From Heliopora coerulea (Eukaryota; Cnidaria; Anthozoa; Scleralcyonacea; Helioporidae), in NCBI GenBank assembly GCA_030142905.1, contig JASJOG010000093.1, positions 868,001 to 932,000 of the forward strand: a DNA stretch of 64,000 bases, in the 5' to 3' direction. The notes beneath the pieces were generated by a model, which saw only the letters and a program-made list of their open reading frames with translations, was not told the origin of the DNA and did no database searches. Shown here in pieces: positions 1 to 27,282 of this stretch; the first letter of the stretch is position 1; every line of letters starts with the position of its first letter. Both the position numbers and the translations under genes were made by a program.

Positions 1-1006
1 TAGGGTGTTCCAATGATGAGATCAATCTCTCTTTTTCAATCCTGTTGGACAATAGCCACTACAGGAGGTTGGACTGGGCAAGAAACTGAGCACTGGCCAT
101 GTTATTTCATACAATCCTGACATGTCCAAGTAGCCAAAAAGCAGGGGCATCAGATGTGGGGGGCCTTGGGCCCCACTTTTTTTGGTGGGAGGCCAGAGTA
201 TGTGAGGGCTACACCAAATGTCTAACTGGCTAGTAATACAAAACTACAAACTTAAGGATGCCTAATAAGATCGCTGCTGCAATGGTATTTTTCTTTAGAA
301 CCTTTAGAAAACCACAAATTTAACTTTGAACAACATTCAGGTTATAGTTCTTAGAACTTGCATAACAAAGGCAACTGTCCATTGGGGTTTTTAATCCTTG
401 GAACACACTGTCAGACACACCCACACAGAGATTGGGACCTAATAGCTCCCCCCCTACTTTCATTGGCATTCCAACAACTTCACCAATGAGTTAATGTGAA
501 AATGTTCTGTGTGCTGCTAGCATAATCTGAAGGGATTTAACCTAATCAATGCATGTATTTGAATCCACGATTCTGTTGTCAATGACCCTCTCACAGCATT
601 GCTTTTCCAAATTAATACAGTACCTGTGTTGTAATTAAATTTAGGCTTTGCCATGAATTTTGCAAAGGTTCCATTAATTTTGCAAAAGACTTAAACATTT
701 TTCATAAGAATCATTTGATTGAAAATGTCCACCGTAAACAGACATTAGTATTTTATCCTTACTCCATAAGAGCAAGCAAATGTCAGTATATATCCAATAA
801 AAATTGATATGCCAAAATGATCAAAAAATTTCCTAATTTCTCAAAAAGTTCTCTAATTTGAGTTCTTACATATCAAGCCTCTTAATTAGGAATGCTCCCT
901 TTACATAGTTACTGATTTATAAAACACAAACATTAACACATCCCATTGTACAAAAACATTCATCAATGTTCAATACATTATTTTGTTTTTCTTCTAAATG
1001 CTGTAC
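1..1006. other. Intronic or 3' flanking sequence of NF-YA
   Basis: This stretch is AT-rich and holds no convincing exon on either strand. It should be intron between the NF-YA core exon and an exon beyond the window. Around 130-190 there is a C/G-rich foldback-like patch with runs of G and C, similar in style to the patch near 7,805-7,985. Confidence 0.5.
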
Positions 1007-2958
1007 CTTTCTTTGTTTTGGAATTTTTCCTTCTGCCTCCAGCTTTGCTCTGGCTTGCCGCCTCTTGATAATTCTGTGGTATTGTTTAGCATTGACATAT
1101 AATGGCTCATCCAGGGTTTCCATGGCAACTGGTAGTCGTTGTGTAGCAATTGGCTGTTTATAAAAGAAATAAAATTGAGATCTTAGTTGTCAGTTTAATG
1201 AACAAGTTGGCTTAGTTTTCATTCTTCCATGCCCAAAATGTGGTCTTTTTTCTGCAAGGAATTTGAATTAAGATGAAAACTTCAGGAGGATGAAAGACAG
1301 CAAAACAGTACAGGCAACCAAACTGAGTTAGCAAATTTATCTAAGGAAAAATAAGCTGGTCACTATTTGTTCAGGCACGATGTAAGTTTTGTCAATATTA
1401 ATTTGAAAACATATCCCTTTATCATTTTCACAGTGATGGCTTCAGTGAGGTCTACATCACATATTTACAAAAAGAAATTTGAAATTAACAATAAAAAGTT
1501 GCTTTTAAACATGAGTAATTTGGTAATTAAAATTAACAACTTTTTACACCTGGTAGTTGGAATTAGTAATGAATTACTTTTTGAAGTATGTCGTTGGAAT
1601 TAATTCCTTTCAAAACAGTTATTAAATTACATCACTGTTAAAATCACACCAGAGCTATTCTGAATTTCACTGCATTGCATTGAAGTAATATTGTTCATTA
1701 AGGAAACAACGCCTCAATAAATGTAGCATAGAAATAATTATGCAATAGTTCCGGACTATTCTCATGGCACCTGTGAACAGGGATTAGCACAAGAGCTGAA
1801 AGTCCAAGTTCTTCTTGAGAGATGGTATTAGAGATGGTATCGCTTACTAGATATTCAATTAAAGTTCATAAGTTCATCAGAACAGTCAAATATAACTGCT
1901 TTGTTTTGGCAAAACCCAGCATGCACGAAGTTCAATGTTTTTGGCTTAGTTTTAAAATACATGTAATAGCTAAGCTGCACGTACTTACTATTATTACACA
2001 TACAGGCGCCTTCAATAACGTGGCCTCGAAGGAGTATAAATAAGGATTTTCATTCGCTATAACGCTTAGGTATGGTACATGAAAGACAATGAAAGATTCA
2101 CAGGGTAGAAGTGAAAATGTAGGTATTTGCCACGCTGTGAGACCACGGAAAACAACGCGACATATTGAAGCAATATCGAGAGAAATCAAGGAGCAACGGA
2201 AAATTTACAACGTTTGAAATGAAAATCATCTGATGATCTGAACATAAAAGTAGTTTGTCGGAAAAATTTATTTGTCAGTTGACGAGTTAAAAACAAAGCT
2301 TATCCAATGAAGTTAAAGAAGAACTTCGATTGGTACATTCTTCACTCAAGACAATGTTCGACCAATGAGGGAACATGGAAGACGAAGCTATTGCTTGGAT
2401 TGGTAGATATCTCTGGGCTAAAATTCTTTAACAGGTTCCTGGTTGTTTTCATCGGAAATCCACACACACAAAGTCAAGTACTCTGCGATTTTACGCTTCG
2501 TCTAGAACCTTAACTTCGCCTATAAATCTGATACCTTGTTGTCGGCAAGGAAGACTTAACCTAAACGTCGAGACAAAGGACGCCATACTTTGTTTTCCCC
2601 ATCAGGTTTCGGAGGCATGTAAAGGTTTAGAATTTGGTCAAGAACTCTGTAAGTTAATCTTACGTGCAGAAATACTCACAACTGTTAGCTGAGGGTTTCC
2701 ATTTTGAATAGCACTGGTTGTGAGAGTTCCAGTTACTGGGTTGAATTCAACTGAATTTGCGACGAAGCGTTGATCTGGTGTGAACATTTGGATATGTTGT
2801 GTTTGATTTGGGTCAACAATATACGTCAGTCCTTTGGCTTGGTCTTGAGTAATAAGATTGACTGCCGTTGGGTGGCTCACTGTCGTTGTCTGTGTCGTTG
2901 CCACAGTGCCTGCAGCGGCGAAATTTATTTGAGGGGTAGAAACTGCAGCGCTTTCCAT
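1007..2958 (-). CDS. NFYA: NF-YA, CCAAT-box binding factor subunit A (partial, continues past left edge)
   Basis: NF-YA is the sequence-specific subunit of the trimeric CCAAT-binding factor and acts in the nucleus. Two exons are visible. Exon 1 (2958-2680, 93 codons) starts MESAAVSTPQINF and ends at a GTGAGT donor, phase 0. A later exon (1153-1007, 49 codons, phase 0 at both ends) carries the first half of the conserved core, including EPLYVNAKQYHRIIKRRQAR. This is the helix that in the family binds the NF-YB/NF-YC dimer. That exon ends after KIPKQRK at an AAG|GT donor. The next conserved part, the CCAAT-contacting segment, is not found in positions 1-1006 and must lie left of the window. Direct joining of these two exons would keep frame, but further exons for a glutamine-rich activation region could lie in the 1.5-kb intron; I saw none. 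Identity is very confident; the exon set is incomplete. Confidence 0.9.
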
Positions 2959-2992
2959 TGCTAACTCAAATTTGTTGACACCGAGATACGAT

Positions 2993-3004
2993 TACGCATG
3001 CGCA
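2993..3004. promoter_or_regulatory. NRF1-like palindrome upstream of NF-YA start
   Basis: The sequence TACGCATGCGCA lies 35 bases upstream of the NF-YA start codon. It is one base from the NRF1 consensus (TGCGCATGCGCA), a frequent element of TATA-less housekeeping promoters. Position and motif are seen directly; the regulatory role is inferred. Confidence 0.4.
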
Positions 3005-4311
3005 TCCATCACTTTCTTTTGCCTCCATGTTTACCACTTCATTCTCCTTTTATCATGTAATTTTTCACTCTCCTTTTGGTTTTTGGATGACAGAGAGTTG
3101 ATGATCATTTTGCTTCTAGAAATTTGAAGTGCTAGGTTGACTTATTCGCATTCAAATCCACTCCTTCACTGTCAATCATGGCTTTTTTCACAGAGTTTTG
3201 ATGAATGTGAAAGTGAGGTATATTCATTGAATGCAGATATGGTGGTCAATTTTATATTTTTTATACAATAAAACGCCTCAGAATCTTTTTCAGAATGCGT
3301 AAAATACGAAATTTTAGTTGCAGGTTTATTCCCAGAACTGAAATCCTACATATCTGTGCTTTATTAATATATTTCCAGGAGGCACCCAAAACTTCAGAAC
3401 AGGCCACACTGCTCCTGAGCTGCAGACTATGCATGAGAAGAATAAGAGCGTTTTTCCCAATTACAAATCTCAACCAGCTGTCACTTCTAGCAGTGCCTTA
3501 TGCTGAGTTTATCCTTACATCAAATAAGAGAAACACCTGTCGCCACATTCTTATAGAACTACCGGAACAAAAATTTTGAAAAATGGTTTCCCCTCAGACA
3601 AATTTTTGATGGGTTCCAATGGAAGACCCACACAAAACCACTTATCTTCTCAGCACGATCTCTTTCTAAACCCTTACCCTGGCACTGATTTAGTGATTTT
3701 GTCACCACTTAACATAAAATCCCAGTTCTAGTTACAGTCCACCATGCTATCAAAGGATATTATGACTAAGCTAAGACATTCAAAAATAAATGAACAGATT
3801 AAAGATTAACATTTTCCAAAATATTCTTGAGTGACTGAGAAACGATTTGACTTTGGTGGCAGTGTCAGCTCCACCACATAGCTTGAGAATTTAGTATGCA
3901 ACTAGCATTAAAGAATGTCTCTTGGGGAGATCTGAATGGAACAGTGAAAGGACATCATGTGAAATTGAACTTATCAGCTAGTTGTAATTTTATAAGGCTA
4001 GGTACTCTCATTTTGAAATGATTTTTTTCCACTTGTTTAATTCATCTATTTTTATTTTTTACAAGGTTTTTTTGTTTATTTCTGAACAACCTTCAGCTGA
4101 GATATTTCCATTTTTTCCATCCCATGCTGCTTCAAGGCTGCAAACGTGGATGTTTTACCACTTGTTGTCCAAAACTGTATTCAGCTGTCTTGATTAAAAT
4201 ATTTTACACTAAGTATAAAATAAATTATGTCCACTAGTTAATAGTATTAAGTAAGGTCTTCAAAAAGCTTTAGGAAACAATCTCATGTTTTGATCAATTA
4301 AATTCTTTTTG
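3005..4311. other. Intergenic, NF-YA promoter side and SNRNP27 3' flank
   Basis: No ORF here resembles a protein. The lower part should contain the NF-YA 5' flank and the upper part the SNRNP27 3' UTR on the minus strand. A minus-strand AATAAA lies near 4,075, about 240 bases past the SNRNP27 stop, and is a possible polyadenylation signal. Confidence 0.35.
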
Positions 4312-6796
4312 TTAGTTAACATAATCCAAAGGTCTGTTAAATCCTCCTCTTCTGTTCATATATTGCCTGAAAAAATGCACAGTAAACAATTAGATAGTAA
4401 AAGGAAGAAGCAAAGATAAACTGTAGGACAAGAGAGTGGTAACTTTGGACCTAAAAATATTCAAGATAATTAAAAGTGTCATGGATGCAGTCATGGCAAC
4501 TACAACAACTTTTAATTACTAAAAATGTTAAGAATGGATCACAACAATATTTTCTTGTGAGCAAAAAAGATCATTTGAAAGAAAATGTCATGAAACAGAG
4601 TCTGAAAGTTCATTAAATGGTTTTAATGAGAACCATTCATTTCAACTAAGTTTTAATAAGTATTCTTGCTCCTGTAGGAGGCTACAATTTGTTCAGCATA
4701 AAACAGTTATTATGTTCACACTTTTTAGAACTGTTATTGCACATGAATATCATTAAAAAGGTTCATGCAGTACCTGTACTTTCTTGGTTTTGTAACTTTC
4801 ACATGGCTTGCATTACATGCTCCTGGGACATGCTTACCCTACACAAGATATTTTATTTCAAAAAATTTAAACTTACAAGTAAATTATTAACTCTTCAACT
4901 CTTTAGAATGACATATGCTGACTATAAAGATTTTGCTCTGGCTAATTCAAGAAGATTATGTTTTTATTCACTAGAAAGTCATAAGTCCAAAGTATGTAAA
5001 ATCAACATCATGCAGAACAATGAGATTTTCAAGAAAAAGACTCTACTTGCTCTCCATATATTGTTCTGTGAACTATTTTTGAAATTGATACACTCTTGTA
5101 CCTTAGTTGAATCAAATCCTGAAAATCCCATAAGCTTTGACATCATTGCTTCTTCATTAACATCATCCTGATCTGAAGTGTTTAAAAAATTGAAATATAA
5201 TTATTATGAACATGAACCATGACAAATCAAAGATGTGACCAAATATACACATTCATAAAACTCTCAAACTTACAGAGTGAATCCTGAAAATCAAAAACTA
5301 AGTTACCTTCCAAGTCCATATCCATTGTTCCTTTGTTTGTTCTCTCTCTGTGATTGGTCATTTGCATAAAAAAATTAGCCAATAACACTTGTGATACTTG
5401 CACAAAAGATGTATAACAAGACAGGTCAGAATTATACAATTATATTTCTTTAAGGATTCAAGTTCCATTTCTTTGCCAAGGATAACAAATTGAATTAATC
5501 AGATGACCAAACATACCGTGATCTACTTCTTCCACGTTTTTGTGATCTGCAAAGAATTTTAAAAATTAAGCATGGTAAGAACCCCGTAAAGCAAATTGAC
5601 CCATTAAGGGGCAAAGGCAAGCTTTAATATTTTATTTAGGGGTGAGCCCTGGGTGCATATGGTGTTAATATCCTAATACCCTGAGTTAATATCATAATAG
5701 AACTAGAGCAGATCCTTAAAGAACTGTCAAATATCGATCTCAACAGACAATTATTAAATAAATACATATTTTATTGCAGACTGGTACCTGGATGACTGCT
5801 TTCGTCTGGGAGACTTTGACCTGTACAAAAGTACTTTTTAGTTAATTATGCAATATTTAGAGAATTTTTTTAAATCTTTCATTGAAAAACACTTCGAATT
5901 TTGCCCTACAGTGGAAATCATGTCTCAGATGAAATGAAAAATTTTCAGAACATTCCTTAAAGCTTTGACCTTGATCTTGGCCTCCTTGGGGATCTTGATC
6001 GATGTCTTCTTGGAGATCGACTTCTGCGGCGTTCTACATGTTAAGCAATTATACAAGAAGCAACTGTCATATAAAGTTCCATGAAAACAACAGATTTAAT
6101 AATAATAATAACCTGACATCAGATGCATAAGTTAACTACATTGCAAGTCAGAGACCAGTGTCACTGGATTCCCAAAACATGCTTTTTACACACCAAACTC
6201 ATCTCTTCTTCTTTCTCTTGTTAGATCTTTTTCTCTGTCTCTTTCTCGTGAACGTGATCTTGATCGTCTTGACCTTTCAACTGCATGAAGAAACGAAAGC
6301 ATATTTTAACGACATAGCACTCTTCTTGTTCACAAATTCTTCACTCAATGATTCATGTTGTTTTACGCAATCTGCATGGTTGCTTCTCTGTTTCTATTAC
6401 AGCTGACTTAAGAAGTGAAGTTTATATTTTAGATGGAAGTGGATTTATCAAGACAATGCCAAATGCCTGTTGCCAATTGGGAGCCTATAGAGAACTTATC
6501 GATTTCAGGCATTTTCTTGCTAACATGAAGGACCCATTGACAATACAAAACACTGAACGAATACCTTTGGAAATCAAATTAACAATATAAAACTTCGGCA
6601 TTATTATCCCCAGTAATATATTGAACGTGGAAAAGTGATAACAATCAATTTGCTATAAATATAATCGTTATACATTAAACGGTGTTTTTCACACTTATGC
6701 AGCTGAAACATTGTGATGATTTACCAAACCACGCTAAATAATACTACCTCTTTTCAAATCTGGTGAGAAACTTCGACTTCTGCTGCGAACCATCAT
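4312..6796 (-). CDS. SNRNP27: U4/U6.U5 tri-snRNP 27 kDa protein (SNRNP27)
   Basis: This is a spliceosomal tri-snRNP component that acts in the nucleus. Nine exons join in frame to 164 residues (human protein about 155): 6796-6748, 6280-6194, 6033-5970, 5820-5788, 5546-5517, 5347-5307, 5172-5102, 4838-4774, 4366-4312. The N-terminal half is an Arg/Ser-rich domain (for example RRRSRSPRRHRSRSPRR in exon 3). The C-terminal half is the conserved family block: MMSKLMGFSGFDSTK in exon 7, GKHVPG in exon 8, then YRQYMNRRGGFNRPLDY across the last junction, ending in VN and TAA. Two in-frame ATGs (6796 and 6793) open the gene; I used the first. Exons 4-6 are only 33, 30 and 41 bases. All introns are GT-AG. 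The gene lies between NF-YA and an unknown gene on the same strand, with no sign of an operon. Confidence 0.95.
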
Positions 6797-8859
6797 AAAA
6801 TAAGAACAACATGAAAGTTAATTACAGTAAGATGTTTTGAAGGTATGGCAGAGTTCAATGGGCTTAACTAGTTACCAGGGTTCCACGCACTTACCTATTA
6901 CCTGATTTATTTGTAATTTTCTATTACTGATAAAAATATAATTTTTTGTTTTCCTTTAATTGCGACATGTTCCGGGAAAAAAAAGGAAAAAATTTCTTCT
7001 AATTTTGGATTCGAACAGCAGCCGTGTAATATCCAACCGCTTGTGAGGCAAGCAATGATAAAAAATAATCCAACAAAGTTATTAGAAGACATTTGTTGTG
7101 TAACTAGAAACTAACCCTTCCCTATAAGACTAATTTGAGTGAAGTTCAATATTCTGTCTGGAGGCTAAATTGGATCTTCTGACTAAAATCAAATTAAAAT
7201 AATTTAATAATTAATTCATCACATTTTTCAACACAAAACAAGAGAAATAGCCACACCACTGCTTGAAACCAATAACAGAACTTGATATAGTGCAAGAAGT
7301 TTTTGAAATTGACTTATCTTTCATACACCTTCTACTGCATGATTTTTTTTTTTCGTTTGTTCTTTACTCTCCCTTTGCTCTTGACATGTTTTCTCATTGT
7401 TATTACGAGGGTGATGCACTGGATACTGCAGATTAAAGGTTTAAAAAGAACCAATGTGGCTACTGAAGTAAGCCATTTATGACAAAAACCCTGAACCCCA
7501 GATGGTCCAGTTGTGGGTAATTCAATATTGTTCTAGCTTATACCAGCTGATTTTACTTAATTGGGGGTAAAAAGTTTAGCAACGGCCAAAGTGTGCGAAA
7601 AGATCCATTAGCCATCAAGAGGCCTGAATTACTGCTCTTCTTAAACATAAATGGATATCCAAAAAACTGCAAAAGATTTCTAAAATTACCCTGGGTGGCA
7701 TATCCTTGTCTCTCCTTCAAAAAAGATTCCTTTATTAAACTTGGGATACAAACTTGTTTATTGTGACACATGAAGATGATCAGAACAAAATTATTATAGG
7801 ACAGAAAACAGGGATGGCAGAGCCAGGGGGGCTGTAGGGGCTGTAGCCCCCCCACTTTTTTCCAAATGTAATGTTGAAACAACTACGCTTTAAAACACTT
7901 GTTGTGCAATCTCCCAGAGAAGCATACAAAATGCTGTATTTTTATCTCAAGCCCCCCCACTTGTAATTCTGCTCTGCCACCCCTGGAAAAGTTGACCTTT
8001 CAGGACACTTAAGTGAAAAGCTTTTGCATTTTCCTGGATCTGTGAAAATGTCTGAATATCTCATCAAAGAAACATATTGAATCAACGTGGGCTACTGTAT
8101 TTACAAATTTTTATTTGATTAGAAAAACAAAAAACAACTGCAGAGAAACTTTGATAAACATAAATATTTAATACATTTATCATTATTATCAAGATGTTAT
8201 TCTTCCAAGTTGTTTTTTGAACTTTTTATAATTTAATAGAGTTCTCAAAATACAATTACTATAAAAAAGTATTTTGATAACTATGTAGATTGTTAAAAAT
8301 TTTTAAAAATCAACTTTCAGCAACTTATAACTATATTCAGTAGGTAGTACAAGTTGTCCCAAAGAACAGTTAATTGCCAGTATATTATGAAAGCATACTC
8401 AATATTTCACAATAGTCTTACTACATCATATGGTGGGTGACTAGCAGGTGACAGCTCTCACTGACTGTGGTTCAAAAAAATCCAGTAGACCAATTTTAGG
8501 CCCAAAAAGTGCAAGGAGGAATTGTCACTAATAAAACACTAAACCATACTATACAAATCAGCAGTTATTAAATAGCAAAGGCAAGGCTGAGATTTAAAAG
8601 CTGTAAACAACATTAGGGTAAGATTTATGGTAAGCATTAATGACATAAATATGGGATGATATTGATGACACACAGGGTTCAAATTAGTTGGAGAGAAGTA
8701 AGCACTTTCTTGAAGAGATTGGGCCATTTACACATCAATCTTTTCCCTAGTTTTGACTATGTGATATCATATGGAAATTAATATCACTATAACCATTGTC
8801 AGCTTAAACCCTGTGCTGGCTACTGTCAGAGCCTTTTCATTCTCTAAGGACCCTAATAT
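6797..8859. other. Intergenic between SNRNP27 and the unknown two-exon gene
   Basis: No coding exon was recognised. The right part should hold the 3' UTR of the minus-strand gene ending at 8860; minus-strand AATAAA-like signals occur near 8,110. A foldback repeat sits at 7,805-7,985 (listed separately). The rest is plain AT-rich DNA. Confidence 0.4.
7805..7985. repeat. Foldback patch with G/C-run ends
   Basis: A left segment reading GGCAGAGCCAGGGGGG and a right segment reading CTCTGCCACCCCTGG are inverted relative to each other, with additional C-run segments inside (CCCCCCCAC twice). The patch looks like a small non-autonomous foldback element. Related G/C-run text occurs near 130-190, 37,830-37,890 and 44,990-45,040. 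Confidence 0.45.
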
Positions 8860-10535
8860 TCACAGTGGGTTAGATAACAATTGCTTGTGTTTATACTGAG
8901 GACTGTAAGCCAATGATTTACGAAAATACAATGGAATTACATTATCTGGGTGGCCTCTTGGTATTTCACCACTTGTCTGAGAGTTCAAAGAACAATTAAG
9001 AGACACTTCATCTCTAGTCTTTCTTGTTAGCCAGGGTAAATGTAGTTGCTTGTGTGGCAAGAAATCACTACCCACAGAACTGTTATTTTCACTACTGGTC
9101 TTTCTCTGTACAGATATTGCCCTCCTTTGAGGGGTGTATTTCTCTGTCTGAGGAGTATATATCACTCGTTGCCTGGAGGGTGGCTTCTTTTTGTTTAGAA
9201 TATGACTTTCATTTGGTGGTCGTGGAGAGAGGTTTTGACTGCAGTGAGACTGCCCACTAATAGTTCTCAGTGATGATGGTGTTTCTGGGATTCTCCTCCC
9301 AGAACTGAGTTTAAAATACTGAGGTGAAGTCATGACTGGGTGAATCATATCCATATAAAGCCTCCGATTTACTTTTAACTGCTTTCCATCAGTTCTATTA
9401 TATCTTGGCAAAGTGTTGGATTTATTCTGTTCATAATTCAGTTGAACACGTGAAGGTGGTCGGGTTTTATGTGGTACTGTCATCCCATTATGTGGAAATG
9501 TGTATTCCTTCTTGGTTGTCCCATTTGGATTTATTAAGCTCATGTACAGGTTCTGTTTTGTCTTCAACTGTTTTTGCTGAGGTGACAGTTTTGGATACAA
9601 TCCATTTTGTGGGATGCCATTTTTGTTGGACATATTAAGTGCTGAAGAGGAATGAGGGCCCTTTTTGAGAACCATATATGCACTCCTAGGCCGAACTTGT
9701 CTGGAGTAATTATTAGGAAAATACCCATTGGAAACTGAATCCTCTCTGGGTTTTCTTTCTAACATTCTAATAGCACTTGCAAGAAGTGAAAGTGGTTGTA
9801 ACTTTTTAGTTTCTAACTGAAGTCCATCTAGCAAAAAAAAAAAAAAAATAAGAAAGGGAATTAGAACCACTGTAGTACTTATATAATCAAAATTTATGTT
9901 GGCAATACTTATACCAAAAACAAATTAAAAACTTATTCAACCTGGCTTCTCAGTCATTCAACCATATTTATGGTCATGTGTTTATAGTCTTACAGTATAT
10001 GGCAACACAGTCCCTTGAGCAATAGGACCATCTGAAATGCAGTCTTTGGTACACTACAGTTATTAGCACATGGCCATTTGACTATCCAGTTGTCTGAATC
10101 TGCAATTATCTGGTTAAAAAATCATCATATCTCACCATCCTTTTGTGGCTTCCAAGGGAAGCCACAAAAGGATGGTGAGATATGAGCATCATATGTAAGT
10201 AAAATGAACCATAAATTTCAAACAATTCAAGTGGTATACAGGTATATGAACTGTACATAGTAACTAGCTTAACAAGTTAAACTACATAGCCATGCATTAG
10301 TCACATCTTTAAACTTTCTTTGTCCACTAGAACACTAACACACCATTCTTTTTACTTGTGTTTGGGCTTTGAAATATTTAAAGGGTTTGATTGTAATTGG
10401 ATTTTGGCATACAGTACCTTTGAATGGTTTCACATCTCCATCATCATATTTCACCACATGGTTAAATTTTACTTCGATTGGTTCTGAAGGTTTGTATTTC
10501 TTGGAAGTAGCATTGATGCTAGCTGTTGCACCCAT
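8860..10535 (-). CDS. Unrecognised basic 361-residue protein, possible N-myristoylation
   Basis: Two exons, 10535-10418 (118 nt) and 9827-8860 (968 nt including TAA), join across a GT-AG intron in phase 1 to 361 residues. I do not recognise the family. The start MGATAS fits the pattern for N-myristoylation (Gly2, Ser at position 6), so membrane anchoring is possible. The first 40 residues are compact-looking (IEVKFNHVVKYDDGDV). The rest is rich in Lys, Arg, Pro, Ser and Asn, probably disordered. Two internal motifs recur: KQLKTKQNLYMSLINP and KQLKVNRRLYMDMIHP, and PPSR followed by a short stretch and Tyr. The ATG lies six bases after a likely acceptor (TTTTCCAG), so a non-coding 5' exon is probable. 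It is oriented head-to-head with POLR2B, 2.3 kb away. The reading frame is solid; function is unknown. Confidence 0.75.
10125..10185. repeat. Perfect 29-bp inverted repeat with 3-nt loop
   Basis: Arms 10125-10153 and 10157-10185 are exact reverse complements around the central AAG. The hairpin lies in the single intron of the 361-residue gene. Both arms contain CACCATCCTTTTGTGGCTTC or its complement. Confidence 0.9.
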
Positions 10536-12833
10536 ATTTCCTGGAAAAGTATCTAGTTCCTTCAGGACAAAATGAAGAAATCAATCTTTCAAACGTTTTA
10601 TAAGGAAGATGTGAGTTTGAATTCCTCTCAAGTACACACTATTTTTTTAATTTGGCTTCTGCTATGAACGGTAACTGATAGTAAAATTCTGTCAAAATGA
10701 TACTCCCTGGAAATAATTCTAAAATAACATCAATCGCATCACTTAGTTTTTAAAAAAATACAGAGAAGTATTCAAGCCAAGTATTGTACTTGAGTGTACT
10801 GGGTCTGGTATTAGATGCTGGAAATTTTTATATTTATATGAAAGAGAGAGGGGTGGGGGTAGGGGGGAAATAAGGTGAGACTTTACTGAAGGAAACAGGA
10901 AAACAAACTCTCATCTGATTTGAAATCACGTTATGTTGCAGGATATGACTTAGTGTTATAAATATATATATATATGCACAACACAATAATTATATATTTT
11001 ATGCCAGATTAAACAATTTTTATCAGGCACCATATCCAAGCAATGCACATTTCACAAATTAGGCTTGACATATAGTCAACTGTGTTAGGTATTTGAATAT
11101 CAGAACTCATGCCTAGGTTGGCATGATATTTGGTGCCTGGTAATTTATGTGATTGGTTGAACCTAACATGCAGTAACAACTAATGGTATCCAACATATCC
11201 CTACAGACTCAGGATTCCTATTAAAGTAGAAAAATTCCTTTTTTGGAGTATTTATATGAATAATCATTTCGATACTCTGATGACACCCAAATCATCACAA
11301 ACAAAATACACAAACAAATCACCTATCTTACAAGTGTTTCAGATGATGTAACATGTTTCACATAAAAGCTATAAAAACTCAAACATAAAAGTACAAACCA
11401 AAGTTAAATTTGACCATCAAATGGCTCACTGTAGTTAACAATAATACATGAGCAACTTAACCAAGAAACAACAGTGACGTTGTTAACACATTTAACTAGC
11501 AACACGTTAATTTGTTCTTTGTTAGGGTAGAATGAACTCATCTTTCACGTTTTGTTATTTTGTGATAAAAACCTAAGTAGTTTAATAAAATACAAAGACC
11601 AGCAGCAGGCTTTAGCCGGGTAAGTCCCAAAACTGTTGTCCCGTATGGTAAACGCATCGAGTTTGGTCAATCTTCCGTCCTTGACAACAGGACATTATAG
11701 AATATTTCAAATAATCTCAAAAGGAGAGAGGATGACTCTTTTTGTTGGCATTAACAGATTGTTTTGTCATTTGCAGTACTTAGAATACTGTACAAAAAAA
11801 CTGGAAAAAATTCTATATAATGTGTTTTCCAGAGTGATTACGCTTGGAAATCTGGTCACGGCTATAAAGGAATGCTACAGGACTGTCAACTTGCTGACTT
11901 TTAGCATGTTTTGTTTACAGAACTATCTCAAGAGTTTTGCTACGAAAAGAGCCACGTTTTATAAAAGAAAAAACAAAACAAGCAACTGGCACAGAAAGGA
12001 AAGAACGGTGTGAAAGAACATTTTCTTCAAATACAGATTCCAAAAATTTGATTAGCTAATGAGATTCATTTCCCGACGGGACATCGGTAGCAACAGGTTA
12101 TTAAAATTTGCGACATGAAAAGAAACGATGAAGGCAAACGCGAACTTTATTCAGGCCTTTTAAGAGAACTGAAATGATTTATTATCAAACCATACGACCT
12201 TATACTACCAACCCTTACCGATTCAATTTGACCATTGGATGACACACGTATTGTAGAAACAAAATACCAAATCCCTTACGGCATCCCAGTCATCTTCTGT
12301 GCCAAGAACGCGCTTTGGACTAACCAGAGGCACGTTTTGACCCCAGACCTTCCACAGAACAAGGTAACTGACCGGGGCGCTTCAAAGTAAATTACCGGTA
12401 AAAATACACGCGACAATAAAGGACAACGCGAGATTACACAAAAATTCAAAAAACCTCTTACCAGAAGTTAAGTAGATCAAATTTCGGCTAACTAAACATA
12501 AATTATTTACTGTTATTTGTCTTTTTGAAAAAAAAACAAGGGCTGTATCACAACTCAGTCTCGCCTAGTTACTATTTGCTAAAAATGTATGGCCAGGCGT
12601 CCGACAAAGATTTACCCTGCAGAATTTTTTGACGAAGAACGAGAAGGACTGGGTCCAAGATATTGGTAATAAAAGTCGGAACACTATGCGATAGCTACTC
12701 GGCTCTTTTGGAGCTTGAATGTAGTACATGTACTTGTGAGTGATTGTTTCGTTGTTTTGTGTTGGTTTCTGCCAAACAAGAACAGTTTATTACCCAATAC
12801 TTGTGTCAGAGTACTTCAAATCATTGTCCTATT
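10536..12833. other. Head-to-head intergenic region upstream of POLR2B
   Basis: This interval separates the start of the unknown minus-strand gene from POLR2B. It should contain both promoters and possibly a 5' UTR exon of each. A short TA repeat lies near 10,963-10,974. I saw no protein-coding exon. GC is locally higher from about 12,050 to 12,420, consistent with a promoter region, but no TATA box or other core element could be assigned. Confidence 0.4.

Positions 12834-27282
<14,449 letters not shown>

Noticed and set aside
4689..5171. 160-codon plus-strand ORF opposite SNRNP27
   Set aside because: It runs antisense through SNRNP27 exons 7 and 8, whose minus-strand reading is clearly the coding one.
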